Assembly: GCA_037178675.1 (NCBI GenBank)
Contig: JAYMGJ010000268.1
Span: 1 to 23,696, forward strand
Direction: 5' to 3'
DNA length: 23,696 nt
DNA from: Scleroderma bovista
Lineage: Eukaryota; Basidiomycota; Agaricomycetes; Boletales; Sclerodermataceae
This document shows positions 10,436 to 19,037 of the stretch, one piece after another. Position 1 is the stretch's first letter. Every line of letters starts with the position of its first letter. Under the pieces are notes generated by a model. It saw nothing but the letters and a program-made list of their open reading frames with translations. It was not told the origin of the DNA and searched no databases. The translations under genes were made by a program, and so were the position numbers.

Positions 10436-11555
10436 TCATATCCATACTTTTCCCAGTCGCAACTCCGGTCTAACCCTGGCCCGCCTGACCTCACCTTAGG
10501 CATAGACACAACTCCGGATCTAGTCCAGCCATCTCCAGCCCCATAGCTGCACTCCAGCTCAACTCCGGTCACTACGTCCATCTCCACCTCAGGACTAACC
10601 CCTGTCTTCCTCTAGACAGATCCGCAGTCTAACTCCTCCATGTTGGACCTGTACCTACCATTAGTCGCTACTCCGGTTTCAGTCCGGCCACTCCCTTTGT
10701 CTGGTCTGCGACCTAGCCCAACTCTGGCTGGTACATCCAACTCCGGCTCAGTTCTGCTCCTGCTCCTGCTCCGCTTCCTCTGTCAGGTCCACCAATGGCC
10801 TTGGACATTTCCATGTCCAACTCTGGACCTTCCTCCGGCTACTCTGCCCTTCCTCCAGCTGTACACTCCCTCCACTCGTACACTCCCTCCACTCGTACAC
10901 TCCCTCCACTCGTACACTCCCTCCACTCGTACACTCCCTCCACTCGTACACTCCCTCCACTCGTACACTCCCTCTGCTCTTGCACTTCCTCTGGTCGTGC
11001 ACTTCCTCTGGTCATGCACTTCCTCTGGTCCCACTTCCTCTGGTCCTGGACATCGCTCCGGACTTAACATTAGTTAAGTCCACCTCTGACCCTTACCTGT
11101 CCTCTTCCGACCTAGTTCCCTTGTCCCTGCTTTTCCTCCGTCGTCCCTGTAACTCTAGTTCCCCATGTCTGTTTCCGCTCCATCCCTTGTCTCAACATTA
11201 AGGTGTTTACTTGTCACCGTATATACTCACCTTAGTTTCATTACTATATAAACTACCATACTCTGGCCTAGTAGTCCTTAGATCAAATCTCGGCTAAGAT
11301 ACTCCCCACTCTGTACTACCCACCATGCTCTCCTAATCCCATCTTGTTCTCCTGAACTCCGGCCAACTCCGGCCTCCATCCTATCTCGTCCCCTTGGTCC
11401 TATGTCCGATCCTAGCAAGTCTCCTACTTGCACGAGGGCAAAAGCCACCTCTGTCCCAGACTTGACGCTAGACCTCTCAGGACTTATCCCACCTCTGGGA
11501 TGTCCTTCGCTCCGGATGAGCTGCGCTCAACTCCGGACCACTTTCCCATGGTCCA
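10436..11555. other. Block G: foreign, low-complexity sequence replacing part of element B pol
   Basis: This 1.1-kb pyrimidine-rich block joins the RT motif MDLRW to the middle of integrase. It begins TGTCATATCC, carries at least seven scattered CAACTCCGG/ACTCCGG motifs, a 17-bp minisatellite, and a TATA-like site (TATATAA, 11245-11251) with promoter-like surroundings. It resembles a long LTR, but I find no matching end and no target duplication, and about 2 kb of gypsy pol is missing across it. The open frames inside are repeat artefacts. The right edge is approximate. Confidence 0.6.
10862..11047 (+). repeat. 17-bp minisatellite in block G
   Basis: Six perfect copies of TACACTCCCTCCACTCG start at 10862, 10879, 10896, 10913, 10930 and 10947. 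Degenerate units follow at 10964, 10981, 10998 and 11015 (TGCACTTCCTCTGGTCG type). Because 17 is not a multiple of 3, all frames read similar Ser/Thr/Pro-rich repeats, which explains the long but meaningless open frames here. Confidence 0.95.
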
Positions 11556-12174
11556 AAGGAGGAAACCGTGTTATCAACCGCTGAGTTATTTAGAGACCAT
11601 GTCTGGTGTCAGCATGGACTCCTGTCTTCTGTTGTGTCTGACCATGGGGTCTTTGCGAGCAACTTCCTGGGGGAGTTGTATAGACTTTTAGGTGTAAAAA
11701 GGAAAATGTCTATGGCATTTCACCCTCAAACCGATGGTCAAACAGAGCGGTTGAACCATGAAATTAATCAGTATCTCCGAACCTACATAAACGATCACCA
11801 GAACGAATGGGCTAAGTGGATCAAAATTGCTCAGTTCGTTTGGAACAACACGGTCTCAGAAGTAACTACTGATTCACCGTTTGGAATTACCCGGAGTTAT
11901 TCCCCTCGTATGGGTGTTGAACCTGTGGAAACAGTAGCCCCAGCAGCTAAAGACTTCGCCGCCATATTTAATAAAGTCGTTGAGTCCTCCGAGAAGGCGA
12001 AACATAATATGAAGCTTCAGGCGGATAAGCATAGGAATCCCACCCCGGACTATGTTGTGGGCCAACAAGTTTGGCTTTCTACGGACAACCTTCATATGTT
12101 AAATTGTGCTTCTAAGAAGCTTACAGAAAAATGGATTGGCCCCTATGAGATCACTCGTGTAACTCTGAACGCGG
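11556..12174 (+). pseudogene. pol: Element B integrase, C-terminal half of the core, interrupted by F
   Basis: Gypsy coding resumes at about 11556 and reads STAELFRDHVW, SVVSDHG (second catalytic Asp kept; SDRG in most relatives, so Arg-to-His), AFHPQTDGQTERLNHE (catalytic Glu kept), FVWNNTVS, a KHRNPTPDYVVGQQVWL motif and KKLTEKWIGPYEI. The zinc-binding N-terminus and the first catalytic Asp are lost with block G. Coding is cut after ..GCGG at 12174 by insertion F and continues in the same frame at 14104, so this is one gene in two pieces. Confidence 0.9.
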
Positions 12175-14099
12175 TGTCACACACCAAACAGGTTTGGGAC
12201 CCTCATCATAGCCATCTATCGCACAAGAAGACTATCCTGATGCGAGAAATGAATGCCAATGCAGACAGTCATCTATCGCACGAGAACCGCCAAGAAGCAG
12301 AAGAAACTGAAGGAATAACATCAATTATGGTATGAGAAAGGAATGCACACATCTGCAGTCCAACTCCCATACCAGAACGATCAAAGAAGCTGAAGAATTG
12401 ATGGAGAAACGAAGGAGAAAGAGAAGAAATGATTTTTAGTGCCCAAATGTCATTTTTAGGCGCCCAGTGCCGGCATTCCTATATTTTGAATAGCTCCATC
12501 GTTTCTGAAGCTATCAGGCATGTGACTATACCGTCAAAGAGCCTAGAGCGTGGTCTATCTGCCTGTCAAGTTCCGACGCAAATCTGTTCATTTCCCACAG
12601 AGATATTCCCCCTGCACTCCAGACATTCGCTTCATTGCTCACTATGGAGTCCGTATTTTCTCTGGATCATTTCTCCGCTATTGCTGCAGATCTCCACTAT
12701 GTCCTGCTCTTAGGACAGCCTCTCCCAGAGTTCCCGTGCACTGCCTGGCACATATCTTCCCAGCCTGCTCCCTCAGTCCCTCTTGTTCTCGGTCAGTGCA
12801 TTCTCCTTGTCAGTCCTGCGTCAAGGACGTACTTTGGTCATCTTAGGTCTATTGTCAAGCTTGAAAAGTCTTCTCTGGTCGTCTCTGTGTCCCCTGAGCC
12901 CTCAGCCTATGGTCCCTTCCTCCCAGATACTTGCCATGTCCATCTTCCTCTGTTGTTCATCTTGCTTCCCTGGATGTGTCAAATTCAATACTCTATCCAC
13001 TTCCCTACTTTCAGACGATGTCCCCCAGCACCATGACAGTTATTTCCCCACTTTATAGTGCTATTAGGAAGAAGAACCCTCTCTCGTCCTTTCCCAGAAG
13101 AGAGCTCGTCAAGGGAGCCCTTGGTTGCACTTCAGTGGCGCTAGAACACATGCACTATACCTTAGTGTATGCTAACCCCCCAAAAGACCTCTGGACCCCT
13201 GGTACCCTTCTTGTGGCTGTTTTGTCTCGGATCAATCCCCCTATGTATCTCAGATCTTCCCCATTGTTGTCCCATCAAATTCTTGATGGTACACAGCCCC
13301 CCATCAAACTTCTTAGGCTGTGCATCAATGACTCCTTCTGCTGTGCAGTGACTCATCCCTTGCTTACTGATGCTCTCTTGTCATCAGTATTACTCTATCC
13401 CTTTCGCATTTTTGGTATATTACTCAGCTGATGACTCACTCCCTTACCAATCAATCTTGTCATGCAGCTTACTCATTCCTTTACTCAGCAGCTTATTCAT
13501 GCTTCCTATGCTTACTCATTCCTACTTATCCCTTGCTTACTGATCGCTTACAAACCCCTTACAAAGCTCTTATCAATCCCTTACCAATCCTTGACAAATT
13601 CTGCTTACTCCCTTCTCTTTTTGTACTTTAATGCTGTGCCCCCCCATGTATTCAAACCCCTGGGCTCAGCCCAGTGAAAAAAAAGACTCAATTGCATGAA
13701 ATTATCCCTCTCTCAGACCCTCTCAGTCAGTATCCCCTCAGCTCTTTGAGTCTTGTAGGCTTCAGTGAAGGTCTAAAGGCTCTGATATCTCAAGTTTATT
13801 CAATCCATTCAAGTCCAAGTATTTCCCTAGGCTCAAGTGGAGTCTAGCCAGTCAATCCTTCATTTCTCATTGCTTCTGGATATCAGGAGCCCCCTTGTCC
13901 CCTTGCTGCACCAATCTCTAGGTGTAGTATCGCTGTTTCAGCCTCAGTCAACCCAATCCCCGCTTTGACACTTCCTAGGCTTTAGGAAGAGTCCAGACCC
14001 CTATCCCCGAGGTAAACCACCACTTGCATACATTCATAGTCCTTTTTTGGTGTTGTGTTTGGGTTATTACTCCGACCCAAATCCACACTTTGACTCACA
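12175..14099. mobile_element. Insertion F, unclassified 1.9-kb element
   Basis: The ends TGTCACACACC and TTTGACTCACA are flanked by GCGG on both sides (12171-12174 and 14100-14103). Removing 1925 bp plus one GCGG (1929 = 3 x 643) restores the integrase frame, so the borders are exact. I see no LTR pair, no transposase or RT motif and no credible coding frame. Inside are a duplicated CATCTATCGCAC motif (about 12210 and 12271), purine-rich sequence to about 12430, a pyrimidine-rich CTTACTCATTCC/TTACCAATCC stretch (13430-13620), and two similar blocks near the right end (about 13950-13970 and 14074-14097). It is probably a non-autonomous element. Confidence 0.75.
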
Positions 14100-14103
14100 G
14101 CGG

Positions 14104-14393
14104 TCCAGCTTAAGCTCCTGAAAACCCTTCGGATTCACCCAGTTGTGAATGTTTCTCGAGTCAAACCTTATTTAGGTCCTTTCCCTGGTCAACCTGTATC
14201 TTGGCCTGGCCCAGTACATGTTTCTGAAGAACGCGATGAAGAGTACAAAGTGGACTATATAGTAGCTTCTCGTATTTATAAAAGGCAACTCCAGTATCTA
14301 GTACACTGGAAAGGGTATGAAGAGCATGAGAGAATGTGGGAACCCTTGTCGAATCTAAAGAATTCTCCTCTGGTAGTAGAGCGCTTTTACTGA
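14104..14393 (+). pseudogene. pol: Element B integrase C-terminus with chromodomain
   Basis: The frame continues from 12174: LKLLKTLRIHPVVNVSRVKPY is the gypsy integrase tail that precedes the targeting module. The chromodomain follows (EYKVDYIVASRIY, LQYLVHWKGYEEHERMWEP, about 14238-14370) with the usual aromatic residues and the WKGY...WEP core. The stop is TGA 14391-14393. In chromoviruses this domain guides integration to modified chromatin (family knowledge). This segment itself has no stop, but it is cut off from its start by F and G. Confidence 0.92.
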
Positions 14394-14530
14394 GAAAACC
14401 CCTCTGCTCTTCGAAAGCTTCATATGACCCAAGCAGACTTTGACTCGCTATTTAGTCATGTCCCCAAAAACTTTACGGTTTGCAACACTCAGTTCTGCAG
14501 TCTGGAATCCTGCACCTGAGGGGGGAGTAG
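14394..14530 (+). other. Element B 3' untranslated region with polypurine tract
   Basis: 137 bp between the pol stop and the 3' LTR. A purine run, GAGGGGGGAG (about 14518-14527), precedes the TGTAACGG start of the LTR by three bases and is the likely plus-strand primer. Confidence 0.7.
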
Positions 14531-14538
14531 TGTAACGG
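14531..14538 (+). repeat. Element B 3' LTR, first eight bases
   Basis: TGTAACGG matches the first eight bases of the 5' LTR at 6963. Element C starts at the next base. AACGG (14534-14538) is the left copy of C's 5-bp target duplication. Confidence 0.9.
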
Positions 14539-14731
14539 TGTTAGAATTCACGGGCTGGGGCGATCGGGGTGACCATGATGGGTGGATGGGTGTGAACCAG
14601 GTCCAAATGCGATGATATACACGGTACAACTACAAAGTATTTATCTTGTAGGTAGAACAGGTAATATATTAAAAACTAATATGTACTCATATGTCTTGTG
14701 AGTTTGACACGTAGGGACTAATATTCTGACA
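14539..14731 (-). repeat. Element C LTR, left copy (3' LTR in element orientation)
   Basis: 193 bp, TGTTAGAAT...ATTCTGACA on the plus strand. It differs from 23392-23584 at 11 sites, all transitions, ten of them explained by loss of a CpG on one strand or the other. Confidence 0.95.
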
Positions 14732-14812
14732 CTCTCCCGCAAACGAAACAAGACAGTAAGTAATACAAAACAAACAGGGAGATGAGGAAAAAAAGAAAAA
14801 TGTCCTGCAACT

Positions 14813-15287
14813 TTACCAAGACTGCTCTTCTTCTTCAAAGATGGCGGTGGCAGTGCCCTTCTCTTCCACCTTCCGTTTCGGGCAATTGATCTGGTAATGA
14901 CCTTTTTCTCCGCAGTGGAAACAGGTGATCTGCTCGAGTGGGTGGGGCGGCTTTGAAGCGACAGCAAGGGCAACAGCTGGGTCAGGGTTCACTACCGGTT
15001 GGGCAGCGTGCTGATGTGATTCTTCATTTAGTAAGCATGCCTTGACTACCTCAAGTGAGATGGATGCATTGTCAGCAGTAGTACCATTAGCAATGGCGGC
15101 GTCGAGGGAGATAATGAATGGATCATAGGATGGGGGGAGGCCTTGAGTAAGGACAAGTATCTTGTCCTCATCCATAGCAATATATCCGACTTCTTTCAGG
15201 TGAAACGCGGCTTGCTGGACATCAGCTATCCAACTGCCCATCGATTGGTCAGCATGCTTAGTCATTGTGTTAAACCTTTGACAAAAG
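14813..15287 (-). pseudogene. gag: Element C gag, C-terminal part
   Basis: On the minus strand the frame runs from the D insertion point (15287) to the stop at 14815-14813. It reads the second half of a copia-type Gag (MGSWIADVQQAAFHLKEVGY, then LTQGLPPSYDPFIISLD) and ends with a canonical CCHC zinc knuckle, CFHCGEKGHYQINC, at about 14927-14886. No stop or frameshift lies in this half. The first half is at 22831-23141. After removal of D plus one target copy the two halves join in frame (786 nt including the stop). The product would be a capsid/nucleocapsid protein; no enzyme domain follows. Confidence 0.9.
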
Positions 15288-15575
15288 TGTTGAAGTCGCA
15301 CGTGCACCCGGTGTAAACCGTCGATGAAGTGCGCACAAGACTGCGACCCATATTCGTGTAGACTTAGTAATAGTCCTCTTTAGAGTAGATGTTACATGTC
15401 ACACGTCACGTGTCACAGTCATGTGTCACACTATTTGTTGTATATAAACAATGTTCATCGCTTATATAATACAACAGCTCTTAACCAGCTACCGCTACCA
15501 TCTCAGGTTGTGCACTCCACCCAACAGGTGAGTTGGAGTAGCAGTTCCTCTACGTATATAGGTATTGCTTCAACA
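15288..15575 (+). repeat. Element D 5' LTR
   Basis: 288 bp with a TATA box, TATATAAA (15441-15448). Upstream lies a cluster of GTCACRYGT-type repeats (about 15392-15430), including CACGTG, a plausible activator-site cluster. There are 16 differences from the 3' LTR (about 94% identity), 15 of them transitions and 14 at ancestral CpG sites. Confidence 0.95.
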
Positions 15576-15589
15576 GGTTATGAGCCCTG
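15576..15589 (+). promoter_or_regulatory. Element D primer-binding site for an internal initiator-tRNA-Met fragment
   Basis: GGTTATGAGCCCTG directly abuts the LTR. Its complement, CAGGGCTCATAACC, is the anticodon arm of eukaryotic initiator tRNA-Met (CAU anticodon in the middle), not a tRNA 3' end. This is the half-tRNA priming known for Drosophila copia and yeast Ty5. The tRNA match is from memory of the yeast sequence. Confidence 0.8.
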
Positions 15590-15671
15590 TGAGCGCACTG
15601 TGTGCAGCAATGCACCAGACAGCGCTCCAGCTCCCTGAGCGTCGCTTTAACTAGCTTGACGCTGTGGACCA

Positions 15672-15831
15672 CAGTGAGCTCCTAGCTGAGCCCCTGCACA
15701 GCCACAAGGCGAAGTCGGTTGACGACTTCTGCCAGACAGTGAGCTCCTAGTTGAGCACCTGTATTGCCACAGGCGAAGTTCGTCGATGACTTGCGCCAAC
15801 CATGGCGAACATCGTTGACGATTTGCGCTGG
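15672..15831 (+). repeat. Tandem repeat of about 65 bp in the element D leader
   Basis: Copies at 15672-15734 and 15737-15798 share CAGTGAGCTCCTAG, a CACAAGGCGAAGT/CACAGGCGAAGT block and GACTTNYGCCA. A partial third copy, GGCGAACATCGTTGACGATT, spans about 15804-15831. A short upstream ORF of 16 codons (ATG 15802, stop 15850-15852) starts in an excellent context within the last partial unit. Confidence 0.8.
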
Positions 15832-15958
15832 CATGACCTAGTCATGAGTTAACTGTTGACAGAAGTGCTTTCACTAGCACTCAGGTGTTTCTTCTTTTCT
15901 TGCTTGTCCGTTGTCGCATTCATTTGCTGACTCCATTGACTCTCAACAGAATATCACC

Positions 15959-17418
15959 ATGTCCAGCGCTCTCGACAAGATGGTTCCCGTGTTCACTGGC
16001 TCCAACTGGCAGCAGTGGCACACCTCTATGCAGGCCTACCTTTGGGCACAAGGCCAATGGTACATTTACTCAACGACGCAACCCATTGCCGGTCACGATG
16101 ACCGAAAGGAGTGGGACGACAACACTGAAAGAGCGCTCGGTAACATCACCTTGCGCCTTGCCCCTTCGATCCAGGTTGCGGTCTCGAACCTCGACAACAT
16201 TAAGGACGTCTGGGACCACCTAAAGAAGAACTTCGGCGCCCCCAGTATCGGCTCTGCCTACGCTGAGCTCAGCAAGCTCCTGGCAACTACCATCCCCGCT
16301 GGCTCTCACCCCACTCCAGCAATCACCAAAGTGCTTAGCCACTTTGTGTATCTCAAAGACGCTGGCTTCAAATTCCCTGCCCCCGTGCAGGCCATGATCA
16401 TTCTGTGCAAGCTCCCTCCTACTATGGAGATTGTAGCTCAAATACTCAGCCAGACGTCACTGGACGAGATCAAGAACCTGAAGCCCGACGGGATCATAAA
16501 GGCTGCCACGCTCTCCTTCAAGCAAAAAGGCGCCTCCTCCTGCGCTGGTGGTAAGGGCCCCCAGGCCAATAAGCTTAGTGCTGTGAAGCACAAGCTGGCT
16601 GACCCCAAGTTCGCCCAGCAGCAGCAGCAGCAAGGCGGGTCCAATGGCGGTGCGAGCAGAAACGCTCCTGCCCAAGGACAGGGAGGCCGCACTCGACGTG
16701 GCGGCAAGAAGGCTCGCACTCGCCGCGAGAACGCCCAGCAAGCAGCCTTCGCTACTTATGTCCACTACGATGGACCAGAGCCTACCGTCAACCCTCATGC
16801 CTTGGCTCACACCCCCGGTGCTGCCCACTACGGCCCCCCCGCTTTTGAAAACACCATCAAGGCCTTCAACTTGGCACACCGCTTGGGGGTAGAGCCCTCC
16901 TGCCAGACCATCCGCACCCTCGACCAAGTTGTGTTGATGGCAAGTGCGAACCTGGACCAGCCCAAGGCTGGTCCCTCCTCGTTGAAGCGCCCTCACCTTG
17001 AGGAGCGCATCACGATGTATGAGGAGGATGCCATCTCCCTTGGGGATGATGAACCATTCGCCCACGAGCCCTTTGCCAACGATGAGTTCAACAAAATCGA
17101 CGCAATGGTCCTCAACCGCTATAACGCGACGTCGATGGCGATGGGCGCGGAGGCCAGCCTCTTCAGGCAAGTACCTTCTGCACGCGTGCTGACTGACACT
17201 GACATGCTCCCTTTACATGTGCGCTTTACGCCGTCACTGTATATAGCGAGTAGTCACTACAATATGTCATGTCGTATCTCGAGAAATGCATATATCTGTT
17301 CGTGTTCGCATGAAACAAATGCACGCTGTGCTGGCTGTAAGGGAAAAATGGTTGACGATAGTGAACTTTCTGGTGCCTTCTGGCTACTAGACTCTGGCGC
17401 ATCACGCCACTTTACCGG
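15959..17418 (+). pseudogene. gag-pol: Element D gag and start of protease
   Basis: ATG 15959 (ATCACCATG) is preferred over an in-frame ATG at 15911 because of its context and because copia Gag starts close to the GSNWQQWHTSMQAYL motif (residues about 14-28). The copia Gag domain continues with LGNITLRLAPSIQ, VWDHLKKNFGAPS and ILCKLPPTMEIV. There is no CCHC knuckle; instead a Gln run and an Arg/Gly-rich basic stretch (residues about 220-260) may bind RNA. A Cys cluster, CSCSHETNARCAGC, precedes the protease active site LLDSGASRHFTG (Asp codon 17390-17392). Element E interrupts after 17418. No stop occurs before E. Confidence 0.92.
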
Positions 17419-17702
17419 TGTAGAGACAGTCCTGTCTCTAGGTGTGTAGATTGGTAGTACTGATACTGGACTCTTTACCTTAGCTATGTAGGCTTGTACT
17501 TAGCTTACTAAGCAAAAAAATATATATCCTTCTCTTCAGTGTATATCTTTGAGCTCAGTCTTGGAGTGACTGAACCACCCTTCCACTCTCTAGTTTCCTA
17601 GTCTCCTTAGTCCTTGGGAGCCTTGCCAGACCTCCAGAAGTCCCTGGGTCGAATGCACCTCATCTGAGGGAGCAGCCACCCAAACACATTGTTATCTTTT
17701 CA
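17419..17702 (+). repeat. Element E 5' LTR
   Basis: 284 bp. The first bases hold a near-perfect palindrome AGAGACAG-TC-CTGTCTCT (17422-17439). Only one base (T versus A in the A/T run near 17521) differs from the right copy. Confidence 0.96.
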
Positions 17703-17704
17703 AC

Positions 17705-17722
17705 TGGAGCCCACCGCGAGGG
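17705..17722 (+). promoter_or_regulatory. Element E primer-binding site
   Basis: TGGAGCCCACCGCGAGGG begins two bases after the LTR and starts with TGG, complementary to a tRNA CCA end. It implies a tRNA with acceptor 3' strand GGTGGGC and discriminator U. I cannot name the tRNA. Confidence 0.7.
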
Positions 17723-18753
17723 ATTTCTGTGTCTTGGCACTCCCTACCCTGTCCCTAGATCCCTCTTAACCAACTACAGTCACTCCTTAGCAGTTTCCCA
17801 TCTTTTTCCCTGAGTTTTCAGCATCATCTCCTCCTCCCCCCCTCGAGTTTGGCGCATATCTCGCTCCCTTTTGCGCCGGATCTTTCGCTTTTCTGGAATC
17901 AAGATCTACTCGTCGGGGGCTTTCGAACGGTGCCTGGGTCATCGCGATTGGGTCAGCGGTTGCGGAGATATTCGCATTTTCGCATTTGGGTGGAGTTTGG
18001 GACTGATAGGTCGATATCTCGGGATCTAAGGCTCGTCCTGCTTCGTCCTTTCGTGTCCTAACCCCTCTGTACTATGGCAACACCATCCTATCACGCCGCG
18101 TCCATCCGTCCAGCCGTTCCCTCGCTATGCTGCGCTTCTCCTCCTCCCCCCCTCTTTCTGAGATTCGTCCATTCTGCCTCTGTTTCTCGACCGGCCCTTT
18201 CGTCCTTTTAGTCTCTAGTTCTCTCGATCTCATCGATTTCGTATACGTTTTTACATCGCACGTTTCCCTTGCCGTTCCGGAGATATTCGCATTTTGGAGT
18301 CCAGAGAGGAGGGAGAAAGATCCGCATGTATGTCGACGGTTTCTGCGCTGGTCCCTTATCGCTTCTAGGGCCAAGTACTACTCGATGAGGGCTTTCTAAC
18401 GCCACCTTGATCGCCCAAATCGCCCCAGCCGTTCCGGAGGTATCTCCAATTCTTCGCCCTTGTCCTCCTCCCCCTCCGCTTTTTGCCTTTTTTAGGTGCT
18501 CTCTCCTATCCTCCTGCCTCAGGACTGCTTCTCCTGCCATTCCCCATCCTTGTTAGTCAACCTCTTGCCGTCCTTAGGTCTGGGGACCACTCTGATGACG
18601 TGCGGAGTGTTCGTGTTCCCAGGGTTATGTGAGTCTGTGCGTTTTTGATGGACTGTTTGGTGTTTTGGAAGGTTTAGTTGGTCTTTGGTTGTGGTTTGGT
18701 GTGGTTGGTGAGTGCCTGACTGGGGACAGTCAGTGTTTCAAGTGCCTGGGAGG
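17723..18753. other. Element E internal region, non-coding with repeated modules
   Basis: No coherent coding frame. A module recurs: GCGGTTGCGGAGATATTCGC (17956), GCCGTTCCGGAGATATTCGC (18271) and GCCGTTCCGGAGGTATCTCC (18428). CTACTCG..GGGGCTTTC.AACG recurs at 17907 and 18378, and CCTCCTCCCCCC at about 17829 and 18140. A purine run, GGGAGG (18748-18753), abuts the right LTR and may be the polypurine tract. Confidence 0.65.
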
Positions 18754-19037
18754 TGTAGAGACAGTCCTGTCTCTAGGTGTGTAGATTGGTAGTACTGATA
18801 CTGGACTCTTTACCTTAGCTATGTAGGCTTGTACTTAGCTTACTAAGCAAAAAAAAATATATCCTTCTCTTCAGTGTATATCTTTGAGCTCAGTCTTGGA
18901 GTGACTGAACCACCCTTCCACTCTCTAGTTTCCTAGTCTCCTTAGTCCTTGGGAGCCTTGCCAGACCTCCAGAAGTCCCTGGGTCGAATGCACCTCATCT
19001 GAGGGAGCAGCCACCCAAACACATTGTTATCTTTTCA
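18754..19037 (+). repeat. Element E 3' LTR
   Basis: 284 bp, 283 identical to 17419-17702. It ends ATCTTTTCA and is followed by the resumed element D protease. Confidence 0.96.

Larger units (their letters stand above)
17419..19037 (+). mobile_element. Element E: non-coding LTR retrotransposon (TRIM/LARD type), the youngest insert
   Basis: Two 284-bp LTRs (17419-17702 and 18754-19037) with TG...CA ends enclose 1051 bp. CCGG lies on both sides (17415-17418 and 19038-19041). Because the LTR ends in A, the duplication could also be read as 5-bp ACCGG. Removing 1623 bp restores the D protease frame exactly. The internal part has a tRNA-type primer-binding site and a purine run before the right LTR but no Gag or Pol motif in any frame. 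The LTRs differ at one base. Movement must have relied on enzymes from another element. Confidence 0.92.

Noticed and set aside
10640..11201. Several Ser/Thr/Pro-rich open frames on both strands in block G
   Set aside because: They are created by the 17-bp repeat rotating through all frames; there is no domain or sensible start.
12429..13677. Multiple open frames of 60-170 codons in insertion F
   Set aside because: They overlap in different frames, have pyrimidine-driven composition and no recognisable motif.
14531..14731. One composite LTR of element B starting TGTAACGGTGTTAGAATT
   Set aside because: The 5' LTR of B reads TGTAACGGTCC, and the TGTTAG...CTGACA block recurs at 23392 with a matching target duplication, so it is a separate insertion.
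15396..15638. Open frame repeated at 22646-22945
   Set aside because: It lies in the element D LTRs and so appears twice; not a gene.
16457..17170. 237-codon minus-strand open frame across element D gag
   Set aside because: Antisense shadow of a GC-rich coding region; the plus-strand Gag-protease frame is clear.
18072..18540. Open frames in the internal part of element E
   Set aside because: Low-complexity repeat modules; no Gag or Pol motif in any frame.
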